Shown: positions 24,051 through 33,036, counted from the stretch's first letter. The stretch is 64,000 nucleotides of DNA from an uncultured Clostridia bacterium (GCA_947598585.1 CANQFK010000001.1:62001-126000); one strand, 5' to 3'. Translations and numbers: made by a program. The notes: a model not told the origin generated them from the sequence alone.

Positions 24051-24646
24051 AATATGTCACGCTGACAGAGGGACGATCCGAATCGGTCATTCTCAGATCT
24101 CGCTTTTTGGGTTTTGCATATGGCGTAAACGATGAAACGGATGTGCTTGAAAGATTGAAAGAACTCAGAAAGCTGTATCACGATGCGACTCATGTTTGCT
24201 ATGCGGCTATCTGGGACGAGAAGGGGACGTTGTCCCGTTTCTCCGACGACGGAGAGCCGAGCGGTACTGCGGGCGCGCAAATAATGGGCGCGATAAAGAG
24301 CGCGGATCTCAAAAAATGCTTGGTCGCTGTGGTGCGATATTTCGGCGGGACAAAGTTGGGCACGGGCGGTCTTACCAAGGCATATGCCTCGGTAGCAGCC
24401 GATTGCATAGCAAATGCGAGGCTTGTTACCTATGTTATGTCAGACATATACAGGTGCAATACGGACTTTTCGACATTCAAAAAGATAAGTAATGTGGTCG
24501 GGATAGACGACGTAAGTTATTCTAATGACGTATCGTTTACTTATTCTTGTCCGACAAACGAGAGCATTGCGCCGCTTATCGACAAGGTCAACGGTAAGAT
24601 AAATTATTCTTTATTCAAACAAGATTATAAAATTGTCAAAAACTAA
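24047..24646 (+). CDS. IMPACT/YigZ family protein
   Basis: The 199-residue protein has the conserved UPF0029 N-terminal domain with SRFLGFAY, HDATHVCYAAI, SDDGEPSGTAGAQIMGAI and VVRYFGGTKLGTGGLTKAYA, all diagnostic of the YigZ/IMPACT family. Bacterial members are proposed to bind nucleic acid or act near translation; a definite function is not established. The start codon overlaps the tyrS stop (ATGA), so it is translated with tyrS. Palindrome copy 3 lies inside it. Confidence 0.92.
   Translation: MKYVTLTEGRSESVILRSRFLGFAYGVNDETDVLERLKELRKLYHDATHVCYAAIWDEKGTLSRFSDDGEPSGTAGAQIMGAIKSADLKKCLVAVVRYFGGTKLGTGGLTKAYASVAADCIANARLVTYVMSDIYRCNTDFSTFKKISNVVGIDDVSYSNDVSFTYSCPTNESIAPLIDKVNGKINYSLFKQDYKIVKN
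24436..24448. repeat. palindrome copy 3, inside the YigZ gene
   Basis: TATGTCAGACATA, perfect 6-bp arms around one base, followed by TACAGG. Read in a different frame from copies 1 and 2 (Met-Ser-Asp-Ile). Confidence 0.65.
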
Positions 24647-24657
24647 CGCGAAAGCGT
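24646..24657 (+). other. small GAAA-tetraloop hairpin before ilvE
   Basis: ACGC-GAAA-GCGT forms a 4-bp stem with a GNRA loop between the YigZ stop and the AAAGGAG site of ilvE. It may mark a processing or stability element; no function is shown. Confidence 0.3.
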
Positions 24658-24675
24658 AAAGGAGAAATAAAAATT

Positions 24676-25737
24676 ATGGAACTTAAAATTATCAAGACGG
24701 AAAACAAAAAGGCTAAGCCGACAGGCAAACTCGGATTCGGTAAATATTTCACTGATCATATGTTCATCATGGAATATGAGGGCGGAGAATGGAAGAATGC
24801 CCGTATACAACCGTATCAGGATCTGCATTTGGCACCCTCTGCGTCTGTGCTTCACTATGCTCAGGGCGTATTCGAAGGCGCAAAAGCCTATAAGAACAGC
24901 AAAGGGGAAATTCGTCTTTTCCGTCTTAATGATAATCTTGACAGAATGTGCGATTCCGCCGAGCGACTTTGCATGCCGACCTTCGATAAAAAGTTCGTAT
25001 ATGACGCTATCAAGCAACTCATTTTCATCGACGAAGATTGGATACCTACCGATGAGGGAACGGCTCTTTACATAAGACCCACCATGATAGCTACCGAACC
25101 TGCGCTTGGTGTTCACGCTTCCAAAACTTACTATATGTACGTTATCGTAAGCCCCGTCGGAGCATATTACGCAAACGGACTTGCTCCCGTAAAACTCTTG
25201 GTAGAAGAGAACTATGTTCGTGCGGCAAAGGGCGGCACGGGCGGACACAAGGTAATAGGCAACTATGCGGCGAGCATGAAAGCGGGCGAGAACGCTCAGG
25301 CGAAAGGATACGATCAGGCTATGTGGCTTGACGCAAAACATCATCGCTATGTCGAAGAAGTAGGCGCGATGAATATCTTCTTCGTGATAGACAACGTTGC
25401 TTATACGCCTGCACTTCGCGGCAGCATTTTGCCGGGCATCACGCGCAGAAGCGTAATTGCTCTTTTAAAATCGCACAATATCAAAGTTCGCGAGATGAAC
25501 GTCGATATCCGCAAGGTAGCGGAGGCTGCCGAAAACGGCAAACTTAACGAGATCTTCGGAACGGGCACCGCAGCTGTCATTTCTCCCGTAGGCTGGTTCG
25601 GTTATCACGGTAAGGATTATGAGGTAAATAAGGGTCAGATGGGCGAGATAAGCAAGATGCTCTATGACGAACTTACGGGCATTCAGAACGGTAAATATCC
25701 CGACAAGTTCGGCTGGGTAGATATCATCAGAAAGTAA
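24676..25737 (+). CDS. ilvE: branched-chain amino acid aminotransferase
   Basis: Fold-type IV PLP enzyme that interconverts leucine, isoleucine and valine with their 2-oxoacids, using glutamate/2-oxoglutarate. The 353-residue length is that of the long bacterial and eukaryotic BCAT class. Features include the N-terminal LGFGKYFTDHMFIMEYEGGEW, LHYAQGVFEGAKAYK, the PLP lysine in GTGGHKVIGNYAASMKAG, YVEEVGAMNIFFV, and LPGITRRSVIALL. AAAGGAG precedes the start. No T-box or leader peptide is seen. It is the last gene before an intrinsic terminator. Confidence 0.95.
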   Translation: MELKIIKTENKKAKPTGKLGFGKYFTDHMFIMEYEGGEWKNARIQPYQDLHLAPSASVLHYAQGVFEGAKAYKNSKGEIRLFRLNDNLDRMCDSAERLCMPTFDKKFVYDAIKQLIFIDEDWIPTDEGTALYIRPTMIATEPALGVHASKTYYMYVIVSPVGAYYANGLAPVKLLVEENYVRAAKGGTGGHKVIGNYAASMKAGENAQAKGYDQAMWLDAKHHRYVEEVGAMNIFFVIDNVAYTPALRGSILPGITRRSVIALLKSHNIKVREMNVDIRKVAEAAENGKLNEIFGTGTAAVISPVGWFGYHGKDYEVNKGQMGEISKMLYDELTGIQNGKYPDKFGWVDIIRK

Positions 25738-25760
25738 TCTCACATATATAATTTCGCGTA

Positions 25761-25775
25761 TTATGCGTGACATAA
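25761..25775. repeat. palindrome copy 4, between ilvE and the chromate transporters
   Basis: TTATG-CGTGA-CATAA, perfect 5-bp arms, followed by ATAGG at 25776-25780, abutting the ilvE terminator. This copy is intergenic. Confidence 0.65.
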
Positions 25776-25779
25776 ATAG

Positions 25780-25810
25780 GCTGTTGCAAATAGCAACGGC
25801 TTATTTTTTG
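25780..25810 (+). terminator. terminator after ilvE
   Basis: GCTGTTGC (25780-25787) pairs with GCAACGGC (25793-25800), 8 bp with one G-T pair and a 5-base loop, followed by TTATTTTTT. Confidence 0.9.
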
Positions 25811-25860
25811 CTCAACAAAATAAAAAATGCAACGAAAATCACCTTTTAGTATGCAAAAGC

Positions 25861-25889
25861 TGGACTTATTCTTGCCAATGTGATAGAAT
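25861..25889 (+). promoter_or_regulatory. promoter of the chrA pair
   Basis: TGGACT (25861-25866) and TAGAAT (25884-25889) with a 17-base spacer, 15 bases before the start codon. Confidence 0.6.
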
Positions 25890-25904
25890 ATCCGAGAGGT
25901 GGCG

Positions 25905-26549
25905 ATGAAAAAACTTTTAAATTTATTCATAACGTTTTTCAAGATCGGGCTGTTTACTTTCGGCGGTGGCTATGCGATGCTATCGCTTATCCAGTCGGAA
26001 ACGGTAACGAAAAAACAGTGGTTAAGCGGAGAGGAATTGCTCAATATCATAGCGATCTCCGAGTCCACGCCGGGTCCCATTTCGATAAATTGCGCCACTT
26101 ATATAGGGCAAAAGCGCGCGGGATTTTTCGGCGCAGTTTTTGCCACATTGGGAGTCGTGCTCCCGTCCTTTCTCATCATATTCGCAATATCCTTTTTTAT
26201 AGAGGATTTCCTGAAAATCGAACTCATCAATAAGGCGTTCAGGGGTGTTCAGGCGTGCGTAGCCGTCCTTATCATAAGAGCGGCGTTCAAAATGGCGAAG
26301 AGCATAAAAAAAGACGTCGTTTCATTCGTTATCCTCGGCTTGGCGGCGGCTGTCACGATCATACTCGATTTCGTGTCTTTCGATCTGTCGAGCATCTATC
26401 TCATAATAGCGGGCGGCTTTGTCGGCTTTATCTATTACGGACTTATAAACAAGAAAAAGGAGCCTTTGCCCGAGGCAAATAACGCCATGACCGAAGAAAA
26501 CGGAAAAGAGGAAGAGGTCGCTACCTCGCAAAACGAGGAGGAAAAATGA
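25905..26549 (+). CDS. chromate-type transporter half-protein 1 (CHR family)
   Basis: A 214-residue membrane protein with one CHR domain: FITFFKIGLFTFGGGYAMLSLIQSE at the start and ISESTPGPISINCATYIG, the family's hallmark motifs, then five or six hydrophobic segments and an acidic, Glu-rich C-terminal tail from about residue 185. Short CHR proteins usually work as a pair made by adjacent genes, as here. Known members export chromate, but in organisms without chromate exposure the natural substrate is often unknown. ATG at 25905 follows AGAGGTG; the in-frame GTG two codons earlier is less likely. Confidence 0.9.
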   Translation: MKKLLNLFITFFKIGLFTFGGGYAMLSLIQSETVTKKQWLSGEELLNIIAISESTPGPISINCATYIGQKRAGFFGAVFATLGVVLPSFLIIFAISFFIEDFLKIELINKAFRGVQACVAVLIIRAAFKMAKSIKKDVVSFVILGLAAAVTIILDFVSFDLSSIYLIIAGGFVGFIYYGLINKKKEPLPEANNAMTEENGKEEEVATSQNEEEK

Positions 26550-27112
26550 TATATCTGCAACTCTTTCTGACCTTTTTCAAGATAGGACTTTTCACGTTCG
26601 GCGGCGGATACGGCATGATCGCCATAATTCAGCAGGAAATGGCGAAAAACGGCTGGGTAGGCGACGAAATGCTTGCCAACTTTATAGGTATAAGCGAAAC
26701 CACTCCGGGGCCGATAGCCATAAATATGGCGACTTTTGTGGGCAGCTCGGTAGGCGGAGAGGCGGGCAGCGCTTTTTTGGGAGCGCTCATGGCGACTTTG
26801 GGCGTCGTATTGCCGTCGTTTATCATAATCCTGCTTATAGCGATGCTGTTCAAGCACTTTATGGAAAACAGAGTCGTTTTCTCCGTATTGAGCGGAATAA
26901 AACCCGTCGTGTTGGGACTCATATTCGCGACGGGAATAGTTCTTGCGTATAACAATATGTTCAAGGCGGGATTCGACTATCGCGCGCTCATAATAATGAT
27001 ATTGATAGGGGCGGCAGCCATAGCGTTCAAACGGATCCGCAAAAAGGATCTTTCGCCCATAATAATGATAATTGTGTCGGCGGGGCTCGGCATGCTTTTA
27101 TATTCGATATAA
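26546..27112 (+). CDS. chromate-type transporter half-protein 2 (CHR family)
   Basis: The 188-residue partner of the preceding gene, overlapping it by four bases (ATGA). It repeats the CHR motifs: FLTFFKIGLFTFGGGYGMIAIIQQE and ISETTPGPIAINMATFVG. The hydrophobic pattern suggests five to six membrane helices. With its partner it should form one heterodimeric transporter. No clear terminator follows; a 437-base gap separates it from the next gene. Confidence 0.9.
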   Translation: MIYLQLFLTFFKIGLFTFGGGYGMIAIIQQEMAKNGWVGDEMLANFIGISETTPGPIAINMATFVGSSVGGEAGSAFLGALMATLGVVLPSFIIILLIAMLFKHFMENRVVFSVLSGIKPVVLGLIFATGIVLAYNNMFKAGFDYRALIIMILIGAAAIAFKRIRKKDLSPIIMIIVSAGLGMLLYSI

Positions 27113-27377
27113 AAATTCCGCATAATCGGTCGTATTGCAAACACAATCTCAACACCAAAGCCGTCTTTTTACATTTTTCAAAACCGTTGGCAAACTTTTG
27201 CATTGTGAAAATTATGTTATAATGCCCAATATAGATTGTATGACCGCGCGGACGTGCATACTATATGTACAATTATAAATGTTTTGTGCAAAAATCTGAA
27301 TAAATGCCGTTTAATCCGCCGAAAACCGCGAAATCACTATAAAAATTATTTTCAATAAATTCACACCTGTAAATAAC
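27113..27377. other. gene-free AT-rich region upstream of the VWA cluster promoter
   Basis: Part of a 437-base gap (27113-27549) with no credible gene. It has a TATAAT at 27210-27215 without a good -35, and the first copy of a 13-bp direct repeat at 27322-27334. No RNA gene is recognisable. The remainder of the gap holds the promoter at 27378 and a long leader of about 140 bases before 27550. Confidence 0.6.
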
Positions 27378-27396
27378 TTGACAAAAACCGCGAAAT
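27322..27396. repeat. 13-bp direct repeat around the VWA-cluster promoter
   Basis: AAAACCGCGAAAT occurs at 27322-27334 and 27384-27396, 62 bases apart start to start (about six helical turns). The second copy fills most of the spacer of the promoter at 27378-27406, the position of a typical repressor site. Confidence 0.55.
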
Positions 27397-27406
27397 AATG
27401 TAGAAT
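27378..27406 (+). promoter_or_regulatory. promoter of the MoxR/VWA cluster
   Basis: TTGACA (27378-27383) and TAGAAT (27401-27406) with a 17-base spacer. The spacer contains the repeated AAAACCGCGAAAT. Confidence 0.8.
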
Positions 27407-27549
27407 ATATTTAACTTTATTATTATGGTTTTTTATTGGTAAATTTATACAATAATGAATGCCGTGATATGTTGATTTACAAAAATGTTTGTCTGCATAT
27501 AATAAAGTAAATATATTACGCTGTGATTTTAACGGCGAAAGGAGTAGAG

Positions 27550-28641
27550 ATGGATACCAAGAAGCTGTTCGAAAAATATCGCGCGCGCTTGGTTTGCGAA
27601 GGAATTCTGAAATCTTTTCTTTGCGGATTGATAGTAGCTTTTGCCATAGACGCCGTATTCGCGTTGGTGACTTCGGTGCGGTATTTTACGGAGATTTTCA
27701 AATGGTGGTTTTTGGTTGCTCTCGGAGTGGGGCTCGTTATCGGCTTGATAGTGGCGATCGTTCTTTATTTTACCGTGTTCAGACCGGACACAAAGAAGAT
27801 CGCAAGGAGAGTCGACAAACTCGGCCTCGAAGAGCGCGCGATCACGATGCTCGAACTCGAACAGGACGAATCGTACATTGCAATGCGCCAACGAGATGAC
27901 GCCAAAGCCAAGATCAAGGAAGCCAACAGCAAGTCCATGCATTTTTCGATAGCGAAACCTTTGATAATAGCGGTCGCTGTCGTTTGCGCGGTCGGAGTGC
28001 TTTCGACTACGTTCAATGTTCTGGCGACATTCAATGTTATGGATAATCCCTTTGATCAGTATGAAACGGTTTATGTTACCGTTGAATACAGAGTTCTCAA
28101 TGATAACGGCGGCAGGATCGAAAGCGGAGAGAACGGTCTTATTTATAGTATAGAGAAAGGTGAGAGTACCACCAATCCCGTATTTGCGGTCGCCGACGAC
28201 GGATTCGAGTTTTTGTATTGGTTGGACGAAATGGGCAACGTGTTGAGCGAATGGCCCGAAAGGCAGGAGATAGAAGTGAACAAGGACATGGTCATCTATG
28301 CCGCATTCGGTCCTTTGATGATCCTGGACTCCAACGATCCCACTCAACCTTACGACCCGTACGCTTACCCGAGACCCACCGACCCGGGCGACGATCCCGA
28401 GCCTAAGCCGGATCCGAATGCTCCGCCCGAGGACGGCAATTTGAAATGGGAAGAAAACAATCAGATAAAAGATAACAATTCTTCATATTATCCCGAATAT
28501 GATCTCGAAAAAAATGACGCTATGGAAGAAATAGAAAACGATTCCAATCTCAGCGGTAAACATAAAGAAGGCGTGGGATCTTATTATGAAATGCTCGATC
28601 CCCCGGAAAAAAGCGATTCCGACCTCGATGTCGGACAGTAG
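27550..28641 (+). CDS. membrane protein resembling DUF4175 proteins, with an extracytoplasmic B-repeat-like domain
   Basis: A 363-residue protein, first of the VWA cluster. Three hydrophobic helices are visible at about residues 15-38, 46-73 and 140-165. Between the second and third is KKIARRVDKLGLEERAITMLELEQDES, resembling the DUF4175-type membrane proteins often found next to moxR. After the third helix comes a region with AVADDGFEFLYWLDEMGN...YAAFG, similar to InlB B-type repeats, then a proline/aspartate-rich linker and an acidic Asn/Asp/Glu tail. The tail is predicted outside the cell. AAAGGAG before 27550 fixes the start. Family assignment is by eye and tentative. Confidence 0.7.
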   Translation: MDTKKLFEKYRARLVCEGILKSFLCGLIVAFAIDAVFALVTSVRYFTEIFKWWFLVALGVGLVIGLIVAIVLYFTVFRPDTKKIARRVDKLGLEERAITMLELEQDESYIAMRQRDDAKAKIKEANSKSMHFSIAKPLIIAVAVVCAVGVLSTTFNVLATFNVMDNPFDQYETVYVTVEYRVLNDNGGRIESGENGLIYSIEKGESTTNPVFAVADDGFEFLYWLDEMGNVLSEWPERQEIEVNKDMVIYAAFGPLMILDSNDPTQPYDPYAYPRPTDPGDDPEPKPDPNAPPEDGNLKWEENNQIKDNNSSYYPEYDLEKNDAMEEIENDSNLSGKHKEGVGSYYEMLDPPEKSDSDLDVGQ

Positions 28642-28652
28642 ACGTAAATAAT

Positions 28653-28694
28653 TATGCCTGTTTTTTGTCGATTTGTCGATGAGGGACGGGCATA
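28653..28694 (+). other. stem-loop and tandem TTGTCGAT upstream of moxR
   Basis: TATGCCTGT (28653-28661) pairs with ACGGGCATA (28686-28694), 9 bp with one G-T pair. The loop holds two tandem TTGTCGAT units (28665-28680), each one base from the Spo0A box core TGTCGAA. No T-run follows, so it is more likely a processing or regulatory element than a terminator. Confidence 0.4.
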
Positions 28695-28767
28695 AAACGG
28701 TTAATTAAACTTTTAAACAAAAAATAAAAAAATAAAATAAAATTAAAAATCAAAGAGAGGCAAAAAA

Positions 28768-29826
28768 ATGGAAATAACAGAACAAAACATTCAGAAGTTC
28801 AGTGAGAAATGCAAAAACATATTCACACAGCTCAGACGCGACGTAGTCGGTCAAAATGAAGTAGTAGAGGGAACCATCATTGCGATGATCGCAGGCGGCA
28901 ACGTATTGCTCGAAGGTGTGCCCGGCGTAGGAAAGACAAGACTTGTAAGATCGCTCGGAAGAGTATTCAATCTTCCCTTCGCGAGAATACAGTTCACGCC
29001 CGACCTCATGCCCGCGGACGTTACAGGTACCAACATTATAGTAAAGGACGAATCGGGCAACAGCAAGTTCCAATTCCAGAAAGGACCCATTTTCAGCAAC
29101 ATAATACTTGCGGACGAAATCAACCGTGCGACCCCCAAGACGCAGTCGGCGCTTTTGGAAGCGATGCAGGAGCATAGCGTAACCGTAATGGGCGAGTCCC
29201 GTAAGTTGAACGAACCTTTCTTTGTACTTGCAACGCAGAACCCGATAGAGCAAGACGGAACGTATCCGCTTCCCGAAGCGCAAATGGACCGTTTCATGTT
29301 CAAGTTGATAGTACCTATGCCGAGCATGGACGAGCTTATGGACATAGTAAATATGACGCAAAAGACCATGGCGGAAGTTGCGGATTCGGCTTGTACGGGC
29401 GAAGAGCTTTTGGAAATGCGCCAAACGGCAAACGGGATCCCCGTAGCGGAAGAAGTAATGAGATATGCAATGACGCTCGTATCCGCAACGCATCCTGACA
29501 GCACGGAAGCGTCGGAAGCCGCTAAGAAGTATGTTCGTCTCGGAGCCAGCCCGCGTGCGGGACAGGCGCTCATATCGGCGGCAAAGGTAAGAGCATTGAT
29601 GCAAGGCAGATACAACGTAGCGTACTCCGATCTTAATGCGCTTGCTTATCCCGTACTCAGACATCGTATGAAGATGAACTTCGAGGCTGTTGCGGAGAGA
29701 GTAAGTGCGGACGCCGTAATAGGCATGATAATCGACGAATTGGGCAAAGGCGAAAAGCCTGCCGCAAAGTCCGAAGCTCCCGCAACGGAGGACGATAAGA
29801 AAAAACGCGGTTTGGGGAGAAAATAA
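28768..29826 (+). CDS. MoxR-family AAA ATPase
   Basis: MoxR AAA+ ATPases act with VWA proteins as chaperones that insert metals or remodel protein complexes. The 352-residue protein has Walker A GVPGVGKT (residues 50-57), Walker B IILADEINRATPKTQSALLEAMQE, the sensor region FFVLATQNPIEQDGTYPLPEAQMDRF, and the C-terminal lid (SPRAGQALISAAKVRALMQGR). It ends with a basic tail, DDKKKRGLGRK, after a Pro/Ala/Glu-rich linker, not usual in the family. AGAGAGG precedes the start. The DUF58 gene follows 4 bases later. Confidence 0.95.
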   Translation: MEITEQNIQKFSEKCKNIFTQLRRDVVGQNEVVEGTIIAMIAGGNVLLEGVPGVGKTRLVRSLGRVFNLPFARIQFTPDLMPADVTGTNIIVKDESGNSKFQFQKGPIFSNIILADEINRATPKTQSALLEAMQEHSVTVMGESRKLNEPFFVLATQNPIEQDGTYPLPEAQMDRFMFKLIVPMPSMDELMDIVNMTQKTMAEVADSACTGEELLEMRQTANGIPVAEEVMRYAMTLVSATHPDSTEASEAAKKYVRLGASPRAGQALISAAKVRALMQGRYNVAYSDLNALAYPVLRHRMKMNFEAVAERVSADAVIGMIIDELGKGEKPAAKSEAPATEDDKKKRGLGRK

Positions 29827-29830
29827 TTAA

Positions 29831-30730
29831 ATGAAAGTCTCTTACTTAAACGATGAGTTTTTCAGTCGGTTAGAGACGTTGGCATTGAATTTGCGAGCAA
29901 ATCTCGCGGGATATTTCGGCGGTAAACATCTTGTAAAGACTTACGGACAAACGGTCGAATTTGCAGATTACCGCGAGTACATGCTCGGAGATGATATCAG
30001 GCGTATCGACTGGAATCTATACAGCCGTTTCGAGAAGTACTTTCTTAAATTGTTTACGGATGAGAGGCAGATGCACGTCCAGATATTCTTGGATTGCTCT
30101 GCGTCCATGCAGAAGGAAAGCCCTCAAAAAGCCGCATATGCGATAGGCGTGGCTGCGGCATTGGGATTTTTGGCTGTACACAACATGGACAAGGTTTCGT
30201 TCAACCTTATAAAGAAAGATAAAGCCGAGAACAATAACGGAATGATCGTCGGCAAGACGACGTTCTTCAAGGCTATCTCGGATCTCGAAAATATCGAATT
30301 CGCCGACGAGGCGGATCTGGCAGCGGCTATAACAAGCAGTCAGAACACCGGAACAAACGACGGTTTGACTGTAATAATTTCCGATTTCTTTTCCGAAAAC
30401 GATTGGAAGAAAGCGATAGACTTTCTTACATACAAGCGTCGTCAGGTATTATTGGTGCAAGTGCTTTCGTTGGATGAGGTAGACCCGTCATATAGCGGAA
30501 GAGTGCATATGATCGACGCCGAATCGGGCGATATAGCCGATTCGAGGAATATGAGAATAAGGATCACTCCGAGTATGCAGGAGGCATATCAAGAGGCGTT
30601 AAAAGATTATATCGCCGATATAAAGCAATTCTGTGTTTCACGCGGTGCTGATTTCATATCGGTAAGCAGTGATCAGCCTATCGAAAAAGTCCTGTTCGGT
30701 GAGTTATTTAAGGTAGGTATAATGGAATGA
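29831..30730 (+). CDS. DUF58 domain protein, MoxR partner
   Basis: A 299-residue soluble protein with the DUF58 signature around residues 44-62 (FADYREYMLGDDIRRIDWNLY) and a VWA-like core whose metal-ion-dependent adhesion site is intact (Asp88-x-Ser90-x-Ser92). DUF58 proteins are almost always encoded next to moxR and are thought to link the ATPase to its VWA clients. Unlike longer members it has no N-terminal membrane helices, so it should be cytoplasmic. Its stop overlaps the next start (ATGA). Confidence 0.92.
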   Translation: MKVSYLNDEFFSRLETLALNLRANLAGYFGGKHLVKTYGQTVEFADYREYMLGDDIRRIDWNLYSRFEKYFLKLFTDERQMHVQIFLDCSASMQKESPQKAAYAIGVAAALGFLAVHNMDKVSFNLIKKDKAENNNGMIVGKTTFFKAISDLENIEFADEADLAAAITSSQNTGTNDGLTVIISDFFSENDWKKAIDFLTYKRRQVLLVQVLSLDEVDPSYSGRVHMIDAESGDIADSRNMRIRITPSMQEAYQEALKDYIADIKQFCVSRGADFISVSSDQPIEKVLFGELFKVGIME

Positions 30731-33024
30731 CATTAGCGAATATTTTAGGTCTACTTGGATTGTTGTCGATAATCGGGCTTATTATCATATATATAATCAA
30801 GCCCAATTTCCAACAAAAATTCGTTTCCAGTACGTTTATCTGGCGACTGAGTTTAAAGTACAAAAAAAGACGTATTCCCATCAGCAAGCTCAGAAATCTG
30901 CTTTTGATAATTTGTCAACTTTTGATACTTACTTCATGTTCGTTGATATTGGCGCAACCCGTAAGGGCGACCGATCCGACGCTTGATTATATAGAAAACA
31001 TTTATATAGTCGACGCGTCCGTCAGCAGCATGGCGCTCAGCAGAAATCCCGAAAACACCGAAAGGCCCGTTACATCTCGATTCGAAAGATCGATCCAACA
31101 GATCAAGGAACGTGTAAATGAGGTCTTTGAAACAGACGAAAACGGCAAGATATCTATCATACTTGCGGGCGACGAAGCGAAATTCCTTACGTTCAATGTA
31201 GGCGGTTCGGGCTCCATGCAAGTGAACAGAGTGACCAAGGACATGGAAAGCGACGACGGAGCGTACCTTAGTGCATTGAACATTGCATTGGATAATATCA
31301 TACAAGACGTTGCCATAAAGCCGCTTTCGAGAGATGACAATAATCTTTCCAAATATTGCACATACGGCTCTGCCGATGTAGAGGGCGCAATGGAACTTGC
31401 CGATGACGTTTTGAGATTGAATCCGGACGCCGAAGTGTTCTACTTTACAGGTAAAGAATACAAGGGCGCCATCGATAATCTTACCGTCGTCGACGTCGGC
31501 ACCGATACGGAGAGGAACGTTGCCATTTTGGACGGTTCCGCAACGCTCAATGTCAACGGCACATACGTCTTTACCGTAGACCTTGCCATTTACGGAGCGG
31601 ACGCTCGCGCCACGGTTTACTTTACCGCAGAGGGCGTCAATGCCAATCCCAAGGACGAGGACAATCTTAACGGCAAAGATTATCTCGGCACCGATATCAC
31701 TTCGTCCGACAATATGTATTGCCCCGAGCCGATAGAGGTAGACCTCAAAGCGGGCGAAACGACGAGGATCACGTTCGACACCTGGGAAGATCTTATCACC
31801 GATGAAGAGCGCGAAAGATACAAAGATAATCCCGAGGATATCGTACCCGCCGACCCCAGGGTCACATATTCCTTTAAGTCGGTAACGGCGATAGTCAAAC
31901 TCGAAGGCGTGACGGAATTTCAATTCTATGACGCATTGACGTTTGACGACGAATTCCGTTTTTACGGCGGAGAAGTTCCCAACCTCGATATATTGTATGT
32001 TTCGACATTGCCCAATCCTTTCATGAAAGCGATCGACAGTATATGGCGTTCGCTCAATGCAAATGTTTGGAATATCAATGTTACCGAAATGACTTACGAT
32101 ACATATAAAGCTACTCCCGAGGCATATTTAGCGGATCTGTATATTTTCGAACATGCAGTGCCTCCCGAGGTCCCCGAAGACGGTATAGTATTCTTGTTCG
32201 ATCCCGAAATTGATGTAAGTACCAGTTCTTCGACTACGAGATACGAAAAATACGGTCTGCAATATCTCGGTCAGGTAGGTAATGCCGATGACGAAAACGG
32301 AGATCACATTGCATGGGATAGCGCTATACCTATCGAAATGACCGAAGTGAAGCATCCGTTGAACTCCCATATAGCAGGTATTTTCGACAGCACCGTTCAA
32401 GAGGTGAAGACGACGAAATATACAAGGTTGGGTGCATTCGATGATAATTTCGAAAAGTTCCAGGTCCTTGCTTCCATACATTATGACGGTAACAATGATC
32501 CGGCGCTTATGATAAACGACGAGGACGGCATATTCGTTATGACTTTCGATATTCACGCGACGAACTTCGCGATGAAACCCGCGTTCCCGGAATTTATGAT
32601 CGATCTGTTCGATCATTTCTTCCCGCAAACTTTGTCCCGGTACAGTTACACCGTAGGCGATACCGTTTCGTTCAACGCGTTCGCCAAGAAAGTGGATTGG
32701 GCTTCGAGAACGAAGGACAGTATGCGCGGCGATGAAGACGCACAGCCGTTTGAAACTTTCCCCGCTTCGTTAAAACTTAACGAATGGGGTACTTATACTT
32801 TGACGCAGCAGCTCAAATCTTCCGTTCAGGTCAAGACACAATTATATGCAAAGATACCTTCGTCGGAAAGCGACATAAAGAATGTTGCCGGCAACACGAT
32901 CGAAGGACCTCATGTGTCCAAGGTGGAAGAAATTCCGTATGAGGATCTGCTTATATGGTTCGCGGCTGCGCTTGTGGCATTGTTGTTTGCCGAGTGGTGG
33001 TTGCAGTCACGCGATAACTTCTGA
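30727..33024 (+). CDS. BatA-like membrane VWA protein
   Basis: A 765-residue protein with the BatA arrangement: two N-terminal helices (about 4-25 and 57-79) separated by a basic cytoplasmic stretch, an extracytoplasmic VWA domain with the site Asp96-x-Ser98-x-Ser100 (IVDASVSSM), a long beta-rich and acidic region (about 270-735), and a C-terminal helix (LLIWFAAALVALLFAEWWL). Thus most of the protein faces outward and is anchored at both ends. It overlaps the DUF58 stop. Likely forms a complex with the next protein and is acted on by MoxR; the substrate is unknown. Confidence 0.85.
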   Translation: MTLANILGLLGLLSIIGLIIIYIIKPNFQQKFVSSTFIWRLSLKYKKRRIPISKLRNLLLIICQLLILTSCSLILAQPVRATDPTLDYIENIYIVDASVSSMALSRNPENTERPVTSRFERSIQQIKERVNEVFETDENGKISIILAGDEAKFLTFNVGGSGSMQVNRVTKDMESDDGAYLSALNIALDNIIQDVAIKPLSRDDNNLSKYCTYGSADVEGAMELADDVLRLNPDAEVFYFTGKEYKGAIDNLTVVDVGTDTERNVAILDGSATLNVNGTYVFTVDLAIYGADARATVYFTAEGVNANPKDEDNLNGKDYLGTDITSSDNMYCPEPIEVDLKAGETTRITFDTWEDLITDEERERYKDNPEDIVPADPRVTYSFKSVTAIVKLEGVTEFQFYDALTFDDEFRFYGGEVPNLDILYVSTLPNPFMKAIDSIWRSLNANVWNINVTEMTYDTYKATPEAYLADLYIFEHAVPPEVPEDGIVFLFDPEIDVSTSSSTTRYEKYGLQYLGQVGNADDENGDHIAWDSAIPIEMTEVKHPLNSHIAGIFDSTVQEVKTTKYTRLGAFDDNFEKFQVLASIHYDGNNDPALMINDEDGIFVMTFDIHATNFAMKPAFPEFMIDLFDHFFPQTLSRYSYTVGDTVSFNAFAKKVDWASRTKDSMRGDEDAQPFETFPASLKLNEWGTYTLTQQLKSSVQVKTQLYAKIPSSESDIKNVAGNTIEGPHVSKVEEIPYEDLLIWFAAALVALLFAEWWLQSRDNF

Positions 33025-33036
33025 GGGAGATGAATT

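Noticed and set aside
21640-24640. T-box or other tRNA-sensing leaders for tyrS and ilvE
   Set aside because: Both genes are internal to tight operons with gaps of 15-29 bases, with no space for a T-box and no TGGNACCGCG-type sequence.
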